A stretch of DNA of 56,935 nt from an uncultured Neomegalonema sp. (GTDB lineage: Bacteria > Pseudomonadota > Alphaproteobacteria > Rhodobacterales > Rhodobacteraceae). Position numbers and translations under genes: made by a program. The notes beneath the pieces are model-generated. The model searched no databases, was not told the origin of the DNA, and worked only from the letters and a program-made list of their open reading frames with translations. Positions 1 through 8,017 of the stretch are shown here, piece by piece; positions within the stretch are counted from its first letter, which is position 1; every line of letters begins with the position of its first letter. Where the stretch lies: assembly GCA_937995735.1 (NCBI GenBank), contig CALKIZ010000001.1:1-56935 (forward strand), in the 5' to 3' direction.

Positions 1-82
1 TTTCAACACTGCGACCGGCTCGCGCCAGCGCAACCAATTGTTCCCTGAATTCCGTCGGGTACGGGTTCCTCGTTCTCGGCAT
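1..82 (-). CDS. IS3-family transposase OrfA, N-terminal part, cut by window edge
   Basis: The minus strand reads from an ATG at 82-80 as MPRTRNPYPTEFREQLVAL and continues with ARAGRSVE to the window edge. This is the characteristic N terminus of the small helix-turn-helix protein (OrfA) of IS3-family elements. Upstream of the ATG the strand holds a GGAG-type ribosome site and, near 110-124, a GGTTTGGTGGACAC stretch that looks like the element's terminal repeat. Only about 27 codons are in the window, so whether the copy is intact cannot be judged. Confidence 0.8.
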   Translation of the reverse strand, partial: MPRTRNPYPTEFREQLVALARAGRSVE

Positions 83-231
83 GAAAAACACTCTCCTTCA
101 TCAATGAAAAAGTGTCCACCAAACCGGGGGAACTCCACATGGACGTCTCCTCTGTATCGTGTTCAACATCACGCGACCTTGGCACATTGCGATGCCGTCA
201 GGAGGCGTCCACACCATCAGGCCTACCAAAA

Positions 232-289
232 ACTTGCAAATCGGCTCGACCCCAAAAGTCTCACGGTAGTCTCTAATAAATGCGATCAT
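232..289 (-). pseudogene. IS3-family transposase OrfB, N-terminal stub
   Basis: The ATG at 289 overlaps the OrfA stop as ATGA, the usual arrangement in IS3 elements. It reads MIAFIRDYRETFGVEPICK, the conserved start of OrfB, and then leaves the family sequence at about 232. The whole DDE catalytic part is missing. Confidence 0.75.
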
Positions 290-659
290 TTCTTGAACGA
301 GCGGTCAAAATTCGCCACAGTGAAATATGCACTGGCCTTCGTCGGGGAATTGATCCCCAAGATCAATTCCTGGCCCTCCTCAGTCAGAATCTCGTTGACT
401 TACCGCAACTCGCGGTCCTCGTGTTCCAATTCTTTGAGGCGGGCTTTCTCATCATTTGTTAACCCGGCGCGCTCACCAGCGTCACGTGCAGACTGCTGAC
501 ACCACGCTCGCAGACTATCAGGTGAACAGCCCAGCTTGGGCGCTATCGCATGATAAACTGCGTTATCACTGTGATACTCAGCACGATGTTCCCGGTAAAG
601 CGAACGCCGCGCTCGCAGAATTCAGCTGTGTACGAAGGGGTATATTGCTTCTCTGTCAT
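286..659 (-). pseudogene. IS3-family transposase OrfA, broken
   Basis: Starting at the ATG at 659 the protein begins MTEKQYTPSYTAEF, the standard start of this OrfA family. After about 20 codons the expected frame (YREHRAEYHSDNAVYHAIAP) is only reached by shifting one base, so a single base has been lost. Further on, the family's RELRQVNEIL reads RELR-stop-VNEIL, a CAA to TAA change. A stretch of about 15 codons with a perfect 10-base inverted repeat (346-355 and 361-370) is inserted before the conserved KASAYF. The reading ends at TGA 288-286, overlapping the orfB ATG. Three independent lesions make it a pseudogene. Confidence 0.8.
346..370. repeat. Perfect 10-base inverted repeat inside the broken IS3 orfA
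   Basis: GGAATTGATC and GATCAATTCC are separated by five bases (CCCAA). The hairpin lies in a segment of about 45 bases that canonical OrfA does not have, so it came in as a small insertion that kept the reading frame. Confidence 0.6.
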
Positions 660-709
660 AAGGTTCATCCTCGGAGAGTTTTATTCTCTGGTAAACTCGG
701 GGCGGTTCA

Positions 710-793
710 AAACTCAACGCATCCACAGCATTCGACGCCATCCGGACTTTCGTTCACAGCACACTCTGCCCGGATCACACACCAACCTCCTGA
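710..793 (+). pseudogene. IS66-family transposase, C-terminal fragment
   Basis: The plus strand reads the end of an IS66 transposase (FDAIRTFVHSTLCPDHTPTS, then a TGA at 791-793). The fragment is cut at its 5' side exactly where the IS3 remnant begins at 709/710. The same reading occurs on the minus strand at the other end of the window, there attached to more of the transposase. Confidence 0.8.
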
Positions 794-800
794 GTAATTA
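710..800 (+). repeat. 91-base IS66 3'-end repeat, left copy
   Basis: Bases 710-800 are the exact reverse complement of 56353-56443; I compared all 91 positions and found no mismatch. Identity stops sharply at both ends: at 709 because of the IS3 insertion, at 800 presumably at the end of the IS66 remnant. The two copies are inverted relative to each other and about 55.6 kb apart. Confidence 0.9.
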
Positions 801-839
801 CAAGAAAACCCTTGTAACCTGATTGACATGCTCGTTTTT

Positions 840-869
840 TCACGACAGAAGCAATCTACGACGTCGTGA
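840..869. promoter_or_regulatory. Inverted repeat upstream of argD, possible operator
   Basis: TCACGAC at 840-846 and GTCGTGA at 863-869 form a 7-base inverted repeat. Its right half lies in a perfect palindrome, ACGACGTCGT, at 858-867. A TTGACA hexamer at 823-828 could be a -35 box, but no good -10 follows at 17 bases. The position, 70-100 bases before the argD start, fits a control site for the argD-argF operon; the regulator is unknown. Confidence 0.35.
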
Positions 870-936
870 GCATCTTGTTTGCGGCGCTTTTTTGTTTTGG
901 CGCGGAGCGCTGGAACGTTTGTAGGAGTTTTATGCC

Positions 937-2133
937 GTGATTGCGCCGGTCATGCCGACCTATGCAAGGGTTCCTCTTTCTTTCGAGAAAGGTGAGGGTC
1001 CTTGGCTTTTTGACACCAATGGTGACACGTACCTTGATTTTGGTGCTGGCATCGCAGTTTGCGCGTTGGGTCATACCCATCCGCGCTTGGTGGAGGCGTT
1101 GGAGGGGCAAGCACGACGATTGTGGCATACGTCAAATCTGTTCAACATCCCTAGACAGGAAGAACTTGCACGAAAGCTAACCGATGTGAGCTTTGCGGAT
1201 ACGGTGTTCTTTACGAATTCCGGGTTGGAAGCGATGGAATGCGCGATTAAAATGGCGCGGAAGTTCCATTCGCACAATGGCAATGAGAAGCGCTGGCGTA
1301 TCATCACATTCGAAGGATCGTTTCACGGGCGCTCACTTGCGACGATTGCTGCTGCTGGTCAGGAAAAATTGACGGCTGGCTTTGGAGAAATGCCCGGCGG
1401 ATTCGACCATGTTCCTTTCGGCGACCATGATGCAGTCAAGGCGGCTATCACGGATGAAACTGCTGCTATTATGATCGAGCCTGTTCAGGGCGAGGGCGGA
1501 ATCCGTCCCGTGCCATCGCAGTGTCTGCGCGGATTAAGAGAGTTATGTGATGAACAAGGCATCTTGCTGATCTTTGATGAGATTCAATGCGGCATGGGCC
1601 GGACTGGTGCATTATTCGCGCATGAATTGGCTGGCTGTTCGCCTGATATTATGGGTGTTGCCAAGGGCATCGGCGGGGGCTTCCCACTGGGTGCGTGCAT
1701 GGCAACAGAACATGCGGCAGCGGGGATGACGGCAGGGTCGCATGGATCGACTTATGGCGGCAATCCCCTTGCCATGGCAGTTGGTAATGCTGTTTTAGAC
1801 GTCATGACCGAGGATGGGTTTCTCGAGAATGTTTCCGAAATGGCCGGGCTGTTGCGGCAACAATTGGCCCGTTTGCAGGACGAATTCTCTGACGTTATCG
1901 AAGACGTACGCGGTGAAGGGTTAATGCTCGGCTTGAAGCTGAAAGTCCCGAATAGTGCTTTCATCGAAGCCGCGCGTGCGGCGAAGTTATTGACAGTGCC
2001 GGCTGGAGACAATGTTGTCCGCCTGTTACCGCCCCTCATCATTGAAGCCGCACACATTGATCAAGCAATAACCGCGCTTGAAACGTCATGCGAGGTAATG
2101 CGCTTGAACGCGGCGTCAGTTGCCGCAAAGTAG
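937..2133 (+). CDS. argD: Acetylornithine aminotransferase
   Basis: Class III, PLP-dependent aminotransferase of arginine synthesis; it converts N-acetylglutamate 5-semialdehyde and glutamate to N-acetylornithine and 2-oxoglutarate in the cytoplasm. The 398-residue protein has the usual family length. Visible signatures are [12 protein letters not shown], with the aspartate that contacts the PLP ring nitrogen, and the Schiff-base lysine in [10 protein letters not shown]. The GTG at 937 was chosen because TAGGAG sits nine bases upstream; the ATG five bases earlier is out of frame and stops at once. argF follows after nine bases, so the two form an operon. Some ArgD enzymes also act on succinyldiaminopimelate, which cannot be excluded. 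Confidence 0.95.
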   Translation: MIAPVMPTYARVPLSFEKGEGPWLFDTNGDTYLDFGAGIAVCALGHTHPRLVEALEGQARRLWHTSNLFNIPRQEELARKLTDVSFADTVFFTNSGLEAMECAIKMARKFHSHNGNEKRWRIITFEGSFHGRSLATIAAAGQEKLTAGFGEMPGGFDHVPFGDHDAVKAAITDETAAIMIEPVQGEGGIRPVPSQCLRGLRELCDEQGILLIFDEIQCGMGRTGALFAHELAGCSPDIMGVAKGIGGGFPLGACMATEHAAAGMTAGSHGSTYGGNPLAMAVGNAVLDVMTEDGFLENVSEMAGLLRQQLARLQDEFSDVIEDVRGEGLMLGLKLKVPNSAFIEAARAAKLLTVPAGDNVVRLLPPLIIEAAHIDQAITALETSCEVMRLNAASVAAK

Positions 2134-2142
2134 GAGCACGGT

Positions 2143-3108
2143 ATGGAGGGGGCAATGTCTCGGTCTGTAAAGACCAGAAAGGCTAAGCATTTTTTGGACT
2201 TGCATCAAGTTGGTGCGGAAGAACTTCGTAGTATTCTTGATGATAGCGCCGCACGAAAAGCGGCACGCTTAGGTTTAGGAAAAGCTCTGCCAGATGCTGA
2301 TGCGCCTCTAAAGGGCAAGCTGCTTGCCATGATTTTTGAGAAGCCTTCGACGCGCACACGGGTTTCGTTTGATGTTGGTATGCGTCAACTTGGTGGAGAA
2401 ACTCTGTTTCTGTCAGCGAATGATATGCAGATAGGTCGCGGTGAAACGATTGCTGATACCGCTCGGGTATTGTCCCGGTATGTCGATGCGATCATGATCC
2501 GGTGCAAAGGGCATGATATGTTACTGGAGATGGCGGAATACGCCACCGTACCAGTTATCAACGGATTAACCGACGACTCGCACCCTTGTCAGCTTATGGC
2601 CGATGTTATGACATTTGAGGAACATCGAGGTCCGATTAAAGGGCGCAAGATTGCTTGGGCTGGCGATGGTAATAACGTCGCAACCAGTTGGATACACGCT
2701 GCGCAAAGGTTTGGGTTTTCTCTTGATTTGGCGTGTCCTGAGGCTTTGATGCCGGATGCTGAAACCATCAAGTGGGCGAATGCTAATGGTGCAAAAGTCA
2801 GAGTGACCAACGATCCTTATGAAGCTGTTGAGGATGCCGATTGTGTGGTGACTGATACTTGGGTGTCGATGAGCGATCCCGAAGAGGCGCGGACATTGCG
2901 CCATAACCAGCTCACGCCCTTTCGCGTTGATGATGCATTAATGGCAAAGGCAAAACCCGATGCGATTTTTATGCACGACCTTCCGGCACACCGAGGTGAT
3001 GAAGCGACTGCAAGCGTCATGGACGGCCCGCAATCTGTTATCTTCGATGAAGCCGAAAACCGATTGCACGCCCAAAAGGGCGTGCTCAGATGGTGCTTTA
3101 AGAATTAG
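2143..3108 (+). CDS. argF: Ornithine carbamoyltransferase
   Basis: Joins carbamoyl phosphate and ornithine to give citrulline. The carbamoyl-phosphate site is seen as STRTR at residues 69-73 and HPCQ at about 147-150. The ornithine side is unusual: the loop normally written SMG reads SMSD (242-245), and the normal HCLP reads HDLP (278-281, followed by AHR). The rest of the C terminus ([12 protein letters not shown]) is typical. ATG 2143 has AGGAG six bases upstream; ATG 2155 is an alternative. The gene follows argD directly and overlaps the end of the convergent PilZ gene by 11 bases. The overall match makes OTCase by far the best call, but the Cys to Asp change touches a substrate-binding residue. 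Confidence 0.92.
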   Translation: MEGAMSRSVKTRKAKHFLDLHQVGAEELRSILDDSAARKAARLGLGKALPDADAPLKGKLLAMIFEKPSTRTRVSFDVGMRQLGGETLFLSANDMQIGRGETIADTARVLSRYVDAIMIRCKGHDMLLEMAEYATVPVINGLTDDSHPCQLMADVMTFEEHRGPIKGRKIAWAGDGNNVATSWIHAAQRFGFSLDLACPEALMPDAETIKWANANGAKVRVTNDPYEAVEDADCVVTDTWVSMSDPEEARTLRHNQLTPFRVDDALMAKAKPDAIFMHDLPAHRGDEATASVMDGPQSVIFDEAENRLHAQKGVLRWCFKN

Positions 3109-3451
3109 TTGAGCTTTCTAGGCTTGCGATAAGGTCTAGAAGTTGAAGACTTTTATCTGAATCATTGATGAACTTTAGACCAAATGTGCGCTTGTGCGAC
3201 CAACGCGACTCCGCGACCAAAGGTTCGAAGTCCCGAAAATAAATTGTCAAATCGGCATCTAATGCGCTCGACCCCATACCGGCGATATCCAAAGAGATAC
3301 CGCCCTTCGAGATATTGCGTGTCATCGCGTCATAGCTTTTTCCCCAGCGCTCTACGCGACAGGGTTCTACGATGCTGTAACGGATGCTTTTTCGTCCTTC
3401 GACCGCCTCAACGCTGTCCGAAATAAATGCTTTCTTAAGAGCAAGTATCAT
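3098..3451 (-). CDS. PilZ-domain protein
   Basis: A 117-residue single-domain protein. It has the two c-di-GMP-binding signatures of PilZ: an RxxxR motif (RKSIR, about residues 20-24) and NxSxxG (NISKGG). The residues between and after form the expected beta barrel pattern, and there is no second domain or membrane segment. PilZ proteins pass the second messenger to motility, polysaccharide or other targets; the target here is unknown. The gene is alone on its strand, convergent with argF, and the two 3' ends overlap by 11 bases. The start ATG at 3451 is preceded by a GAGG-like site. Confidence 0.85.
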   Translation of the reverse strand: MILALKKAFISDSVEAVEGRKSIRYSIVEPCRVERWGKSYDAMTRNISKGGISLDIAGMGSSALDADLTIYFRDFEPLVAESRWSHKRTFGLKFINDSDKSLQLLDLIASLESSTNS

Positions 3452-3513
3452 TTCAGTTGCCTCCCCACTTATCTATTTTCTCCGCACTAATGAAACATCA
3501 CAAGGATAACACG

Positions 3514-3562
3514 TTCCTAAAATTGACTGTATAATTTACTTTGATGAATTATTTTTTAGGAA
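3514..3562. promoter_or_regulatory. AT-rich inverted repeat with -10-like box upstream of hslO
   Basis: TTCCTAAAA (3514-3522) and TTTTAGGAA (3554-3562) are a 9-base inverted repeat around a perfect TATAAT at 3530-3535. The surrounding 250 bases are much richer in A and T than the genes on either side, as expected for a control region. There is no convincing -35 at the right distance, so the promoter reading is tentative. Confidence 0.3.
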
Positions 3563-3735
3563 AAATGATACATATTTTAAGTGATTTAAGGCGGTATTTT
3601 TATTTCAGTAATATTGTGCTCTTTAGTGGTGTTACGATTATGCACATGCGTAGATGGGTTCGAACCAGCGATGTGTGCCTTGCCGCAACCCTAATGAAGC
3701 ATTATTTCACTATGAAATCGTATAGTGAGATTCTC

Positions 3736-4752
3736 ATGACAAAGCGACCCAATACCGAAGCCGTAATGGTTTCCGGTGACGATTCAATATTACCGTTTCA
3801 GCTCGACAAACTGAACGTCCGTGGTCGCGTTGCGCGTCTCGATGCAACAATAGACGCAATTCTTGGACAGCATAACTATCCGCCCGCCGTCTCCGGTCTT
3901 GTTGCAGAGGCGACTTTGTTGACTGCATTGATAGGTCAAACAATCAAGTTACGTGACAGGTTCTCAATTCAGGTCAGGGGAAACGGCGCAGTGACAATGC
4001 TTGCGACCGATTATTTTGCGCCAGCCGCTGAAGGGGAGCCTGCCATGATGCGGGCATATGCAGCATATGATCTCGAAAAGTTGGGCGATGGCGAAGGAAT
4101 TGCGCTCTTAGGGGACGGCTTGATGGGTGTTACGATTGATCAGGGAACCGGCCAACCTTACCAAGGCGTTACGCCGCTTACCGGAGAAAGTCTTGCCGAG
4201 TGTGCCGAAGTTTATTTTGCTCAATCGGAACAGATCGCCACGCGCTTTGCTTTAACATCCGCGCAATCGCAAGAACCGGGGCAGGCTCCGCATTGGCGTG
4301 CTGGTGGTGTGGTAATCCAACATTTACCAGATGCATCGCCGCTTATGGACCATGGACAGGATGCGCCTGGTGATGGGGGCTTGGATCTTATGACGGGCGA
4401 TGATGTTGCTGAACTTACGGGGCAAGGCGATGATTGGCGCACGGCGGCGTTGAAACTTGAGACAGTCGAGGAGCTTGAACTCATTGGCCCTCATGTAACG
4501 TCGGAAGAATTGTTACTGCGGTTGTTCCACGAAGATGCTCCGAGGGTTTATCCTTCTCAATCTGTTCGCTTTGGCTGTACGTGCGATGCGGAAAAGCTGG
4601 AGGGAGTGCTTTCTGCTTATGATGAGTCGGCGTTGAGCGAAATGGTCGAAGACGGGAAAATCACCGCTGACTGTCAGTTTTGTGCAGCGCATTACGTCTT
4701 TACGCTGGATCAACTGACAAAAGACCATGACGTGCGACCACCTGCCGGTTAA
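3736..4752 (+). CDS. hslO: Redox-regulated chaperone Hsp33
   Basis: Cytoplasmic holdase that is switched on by oxidative unfolding. The N-terminal chaperone domain is followed by the zinc switch: CTC at about residues 280-282 and CQFC at 313-316, the four cysteines that bind zinc when reduced. With the ATG at 3736 the protein is 338 residues. The open frame runs back to 3541, but the extra 65 residues do not resemble the family and lie in the AT-rich control region. A GTGAGA ribosome site precedes 3736. A terminator follows at 4802-4827. Placement after argD-argF is a common alphaproteobacterial order. Confidence 0.93.
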   Translation: MTKRPNTEAVMVSGDDSILPFQLDKLNVRGRVARLDATIDAILGQHNYPPAVSGLVAEATLLTALIGQTIKLRDRFSIQVRGNGAVTMLATDYFAPAAEGEPAMMRAYAAYDLEKLGDGEGIALLGDGLMGVTIDQGTGQPYQGVTPLTGESLAECAEVYFAQSEQIATRFALTSAQSQEPGQAPHWRAGGVVIQHLPDASPLMDHGQDAPGDGGLDLMTGDDVAELTGQGDDWRTAALKLETVEELELIGPHVTSEELLLRLFHEDAPRVYPSQSVRFGCTCDAEKLEGVLSAYDESALSEMVEDGKITADCQFCAAHYVFTLDQLTKDHDVRPPAG

Positions 4753-4801
4753 AACTTACATCATATCAATTCATCCGGGACCAGAGGAAGGCGATGTTAT
4801 C

Positions 4802-4827
4802 ACCTTTCTCTGAAGGGTTTTTTGTTT
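4802..4827 (+). terminator. Rho-independent terminator after hslO
   Basis: ACCTTTC (4802-4808) pairs with GAAGGGT (4812-4818) over a three-base loop. It is followed by a T run broken by one G. It sits 50 bases after the hslO stop and shows that the next gene starts downstream of it. Confidence 0.75.
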
Positions 4828-4872
4828 CGAATCATGTATGGTGAATGGCGAAGCCGAAAGAGTGAGAGTACG

Positions 4873-5442
4873 ATGAGCGATATAGGCCCGATCACCCGTC
4901 GCAGTGTAGTGACGCTAATTGCAGCAAGCGGCCTGAGTGCCTGTGCATCGCCGGTTAAACGTCCGAATCCTGTCTTTGACCCCATTGGCTTTCCGGGCGG
5001 TCAGATACCGCTTGCTGTAAACAAAGTTGAAATTACTGTCCGGCCCCGTCCAAATTCGGATGTTTCTCCTGCGGATGCAGATTTCGTTGTGCCGCCGGAA
5101 CAAATTGCCCGCCTTTGGCCTAGGCAACGCATTATAGCGGCGGGAGGGCAAGACACCCTTCGTTATGTCATTGACGATGCGAGCGCTGTTTCCCGTACCA
5201 GTGAAACCGGCGAAGTCGTTGTCGCGACAATTCAGGTTCGATTGATCATTGGGACTTTGTATGGTGTCGAAGCGGCTGGCGCTGGTGCTCGGGTCGACTC
5301 CGAAGTTAGATTTGAGGGTTTCCCAAGTTTGGTTGAGCGGCAGGAAGCATTGCACCGGCTCAGTCAGGACATGGCAGCCAAGCTCGACGCGCAATTGGCG
5401 ATTTCAATCAGACAACAGCTCGGGGCTTTCGTGAAAACCTGA
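4873..5442 (+). CDS. Hypothetical lipoprotein
   Basis: A 189-residue exported protein. The N terminus (MSDIGPITRRSVVTLIAASG then LSAC) is a lipoprotein signal peptide with a lipobox cysteine near residue 24. The paired arginines before the hydrophobic stretch resemble a twin-arginine signal. The mature part is a mixed alpha/beta sequence with a charged C-terminal helix and no motif I can name. The frame is open from 4822, but that start lies inside the hslO terminator. ATG 4873 is preceded by GAGAG. The gene has its own transcription unit and converges on coaA. The function is unknown; an envelope role is likely from its export alone. Confidence 0.75.
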   Translation: MSDIGPITRRSVVTLIAASGLSACASPVKRPNPVFDPIGFPGGQIPLAVNKVEITVRPRPNSDVSPADADFVVPPEQIARLWPRQRIIAAGGQDTLRYVIDDASAVSRTSETGEVVVATIQVRLIIGTLYGVEAAGAGARVDSEVRFEGFPSLVERQEALHRLSQDMAAKLDAQLAISIRQQLGAFVKT

Positions 5443-5480
5443 TGATTCAGAGTGCTCTAGAGTTTTCGCAGCGCGACTTC

Positions 5481-5498
5481 CGCAATCCGGTGATTGCG
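5481..5498. terminator. Hairpin between the convergent lipoprotein and coaA genes
   Basis: CGCAATC (5481-5487) pairs with GATTGCG (5492-5498) over a four-base loop. It is the only hairpin between two convergent stops. The T-rich tail is weak on both strands, so its strength as a terminator is uncertain. Confidence 0.4.
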
Positions 5499-5517
5499 TT
5501 GCTTTCGTAAGATCAAA

Positions 5518-6423
5518 TCAGCCCGGGTGCGTGTTGGTAGGATCGTTGACGAGGTTGATGGTCTTCCACAAGTGTTCAGCCGTTTTTACTGCTTCTGTGT
5601 CCGAAACCGAGGCATAACGGTGAAAGAATGAATTTGGATCGGCAAATGCCGTGTCCCTCAAGCGCATAAAACGTGCGACATACCAGTCACGGACATCTTC
5701 TTCATCAGCATCAATATAAATCGAGAAGTCGAAGAAATCTGAAACGACCGTGACAGCTTGATTGTCTGTCGAAGGCTGTCCTGCTTGTAAGACATTGATG
5801 CCTTCAAAGATAAGAATATCCGGTTGATCAACTGTTTGGGTTTTATCGGGCAACACGTCATAGCTGAGATGAGAATAAAGCGGAGCTTTGACCCTGCGTT
5901 TTCCAGATTTAATTGCGGATAGAAATCGCAATATCGCGCCGACATCGTAGCTTTCCGGAAAACCTTTCCGCGTCATCAATCCGCGAGATTCGAGTTCTGA
6001 ATTTGGATGTAAGAATCCGTCTGTGGTTATCAAATCGACTTTCGGGCTTCCTGTGGATCGGGCGAGGAGAGCCTGTAGTAAACGTGCCGTCGTTGACTTT
6101 CCTACTGCGACGGATCCGGCAATCCCGATAATGAAAGGAGATTTTTGCCCCTTTAGTGCGAGGAACTGCGTGCGTTGATCGAAGAGCATTTGGTTTGCTT
6201 CGACATGTGCTGTTAGCAACCGCGTAATTGAAAGATAGATACGCCTGACTTCTTCAATGTCGATATGATCGCCCAAAGATTGCAGGTCTTCAATTTCGTC
6301 AGAATCCAGCGTTAAGGGCGTGTCGGCCCTAAACTTGGCCCATTGGCGCGCGGAGAAGCGACGAAACGGAGAAACTTTGCTGTTCTTTGGAGCTTGCAGT
6401 GCCGTCCAGAACGCATCGCTCAT
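5518..6423 (-). CDS. coaA: Type I pantothenate kinase
   Basis: Phosphorylates pantothenate with ATP, the first step of coenzyme A synthesis. The 301-residue length and the P-loop (GSVAVGKST, about residues 101-109) followed by the LITTDGF and SYD segments identify the bacterial CoaA type, not CoaX or the type II enzyme. The C-terminal NLV.NI-like end of the family is present as NLVND. The ATG at 6423 overlaps the ribF stop as ATGA, so coaA is translated together with ribF and lies at the end of a maoC-ribF-coaA unit. Confidence 0.95.
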   Translation of the reverse strand: MSDAFWTALQAPKNSKVSPFRRFSARQWAKFRADTPLTLDSDEIEDLQSLGDHIDIEEVRRIYLSITRLLTAHVEANQMLFDQRTQFLALKGQKSPFIIGIAGSVAVGKSTTARLLQALLARSTGSPKVDLITTDGFLHPNSELESRGLMTRKGFPESYDVGAILRFLSAIKSGKRRVKAPLYSHLSYDVLPDKTQTVDQPDILIFEGINVLQAGQPSTDNQAVTVVSDFFDFSIYIDADEEDVRDWYVARFMRLRDTAFADPNSFFHRYASVSDTEAVKTAEHLWKTINLVNDPTNTHPG

Positions 6424-7340
6424 GTCAGTAAAGTGCGTGCAGCGTCAGCATCGCTGGCGATTTGCGCTTTCAGGGCATCGATGCCGTCAAATTTTTGCTC
6501 GGCTCGAATATAGTGGAGCAGAGAGATTTCTATGGTTTGACCATAAATATCCTGATCAAAATCAAACAAATGCGCTTCAAGGATAGGAACTGTTTTCTCA
6601 AAGGTCGGACGCATTCCGATATTCGCTACGCCTTTTAAAATGTTCCTATCTTCCATTTTGACCGTGACCGCATAAACCCCGAAAGCCGGGGCGAGAATGT
6701 TTTCAAGTGACAAGTTTGCTGTTGGAAAACCTATCGTGCGTCCTCGTTGATCGCCTTCAAGCACCGGGCCGCTGATGGTGTAGGGGCGACCCAAGACCGT
6801 GGTTGCGTCTTCCGGTTTGCCTTCGCGTAATGCATTTCGGGCGGTTGAAGATGAGAAAAGCCCGCCATTTTCGTCGGATAATTCCGGCAGGGCCACAGAT
6901 TTAAACGGATAACGGGCACTCAGCGTTTCCAGCATGGCGGAGTCGCCTGCACGGTTCGCGCCGAACCTGAAATCGCTGCCTGTGGATACGCCGACCGCAC
7001 CTATACCATTGACCAAAACGTCACGGACAAATGCTTCGGGGGTCATTGTGCTCATCGCTTTATCAAAGCGAAGTATGTATAAAATATCGACGCCTAACGC
7101 TTTAATCTTTTCTGCCTTTTGCACCAACGGAGTAAGGGTAAACGGCTCTGCGTCCGGTTGAAAAAAATGACGCGGGTGCGGGTCGAAACTCACGACACCA
7201 AGTTTGGCCTCGGGGGCAAGCGCTCTTGCAGATTCTATCACCGCAGCATGGCCGCGATGCACTCCGTCAAAATTACCGAGGGCAACTGTCGCGCCCGTTT
7301 GGTCGGGCGTCAGCCCTTGGTATCCGTAGATGATCTGCAC
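6420..7340 (-). CDS. ribF: Bifunctional riboflavin kinase / FMN adenylyltransferase
   Basis: Makes FMN and then FAD from riboflavin. The N-terminal nucleotidyltransferase domain shows [10 protein letters not shown] near residues 22-31. The C-terminal kinase domain shows [10 protein letters not shown] and the FGVYAV strand. At 306 residues it has the normal length for the fused enzyme. It is 18 bases downstream of the MaoC gene and overlaps coaA by four bases. No FMN riboswitch-like structure was recognised upstream, which is expected because it is internal to an operon. Confidence 0.95.
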   Translation of the reverse strand: MQIIYGYQGLTPDQTGATVALGNFDGVHRGHAAVIESARALAPEAKLGVVSFDPHPRHFFQPDAEPFTLTPLVQKAEKIKALGVDILYILRFDKAMSTMTPEAFVRDVLVNGIGAVGVSTGSDFRFGANRAGDSAMLETLSARYPFKSVALPELSDENGGLFSSSTARNALREGKPEDATTVLGRPYTISGPVLEGDQRGRTIGFPTANLSLENILAPAFGVYAVTVKMEDRNILKGVANIGMRPTFEKTVPILEAHLFDFDQDIYGQTIEISLLHYIRAEQKFDGIDALKAQIASDADAARTLLT

Positions 7341-7358
7341 AATTGCCCGCTTTAGCGT

Positions 7359-7781
7359 TTAGCTTTCTCTTGAAGGAGCTAGCACACTTGCTTCTCCGTC
7401 AAGCACAACGGTATCCCCGACCCGGCACGAGCAATCAAGTACGATCCTGCGTTTTTCGCGGATCACGTCTTTGACGACGCAAATAACATCAACCTTATCA
7501 CCGGGCCGCACAGGGGCGCGGAATTTCAAGGTTTGGCTTAGATAAACGGCTCCATGCCCCGGCAATTGCTCTCCAATTACCGCAGAAATCAAACTGGCAG
7601 TTAGGATTCCATGGGCTATCCGGCCCTTGAAAATCGTGTCTTTTGCATGATTATCATCGAAATGCAGAGGGTTCCTGTCACCGCTTGCAACGGCAAAAGC
7701 CTCGATTTCAGCATCTGTAATTATCCGCGAAAGTCTGCGCTCGATGCCATTTTCAATATCTTCAATATATAACGTGCTCAT
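7359..7781 (-). CDS. MaoC-type (R)-specific enoyl-CoA hydratase
   Basis: A single hotdog-fold domain of 140 residues. The hydratase-2 signature GDRNPLHFDDNHAK contains the catalytic Asp and His, and the AHGILTASLIS strand follows. Such proteins hydrate trans-2-enoyl-CoA to (R)-3-hydroxyacyl-CoA; the PhaJ members feed polyhydroxyalkanoate synthesis, others serve fatty-acid or substituted acyl-CoA breakdown. It leads the operon with ribF and coaA, which are not obvious partners, so the exact substrate is open. Confidence 0.85.
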   Translation of the reverse strand: MSTLYIEDIENGIERRLSRIITDAEIEAFAVASGDRNPLHFDDNHAKDTIFKGRIAHGILTASLISAVIGEQLPGHGAVYLSQTLKFRAPVRPGDKVDVICVVKDVIREKRRIVLDCSCRVGDTVVLDGEASVLAPSRES

Positions 7782-8017
7782 GACGACCCCTTAACCCAAA
7801 GCAATAAAGTTTCTTTTTTAAGCTGTTCGCGCACTATTATTGCGCGACATCTAAAAATGATAGTCTTATTTGCGCTGCACAAATTTGTGAATGCTGTGGA
7901 AGTCATTGCTATGTTGATAGAAAGTATCCAAACGATTTTCAGGATCAGATAAATCAGTTATGCGACTGACTTTTCTGACACGGATTGCGTGAAATAAGGA
8001 AAGGTCGCGTTGTCTAT

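Larger units (their letters stand above)
232..709 (-). mobile_element. Decayed IS3-family element inserted into an IS66 transposase gene
   Basis: On the minus strand the element starts at 709 with TGAACCGCCCCGAGTTT, a typical IS3-family terminal repeat, followed by orfA and the first codons of orfB. The next base on the plus strand, 710, is the first base of an IS66 fragment that is intact elsewhere in the window, so this element appears to have jumped into that IS66 copy. Similarity to orfB stops near 232. Bases 125-231, between this element and the first IS3 copy, match nothing I recognise. Confidence 0.75.

Noticed and set aside
38-499. Long plus-strand frame across the left end
   Set aside because: It is the shadow of minus-strand IS3 remnants and has no family match of its own.
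3640-3700. A GGTTCGAACC sequence that resembles a tRNA T arm
   Set aside because: No matching D arm, anticodon arm or acceptor stem could be drawn on either strand around it.
3541-3735. N-terminal extension of hslO by 65 codons
   Set aside because: The extension is AT-rich, unlike any Hsp33, and lies over the promoter-like region. ATG 3736 gives a normal protein.
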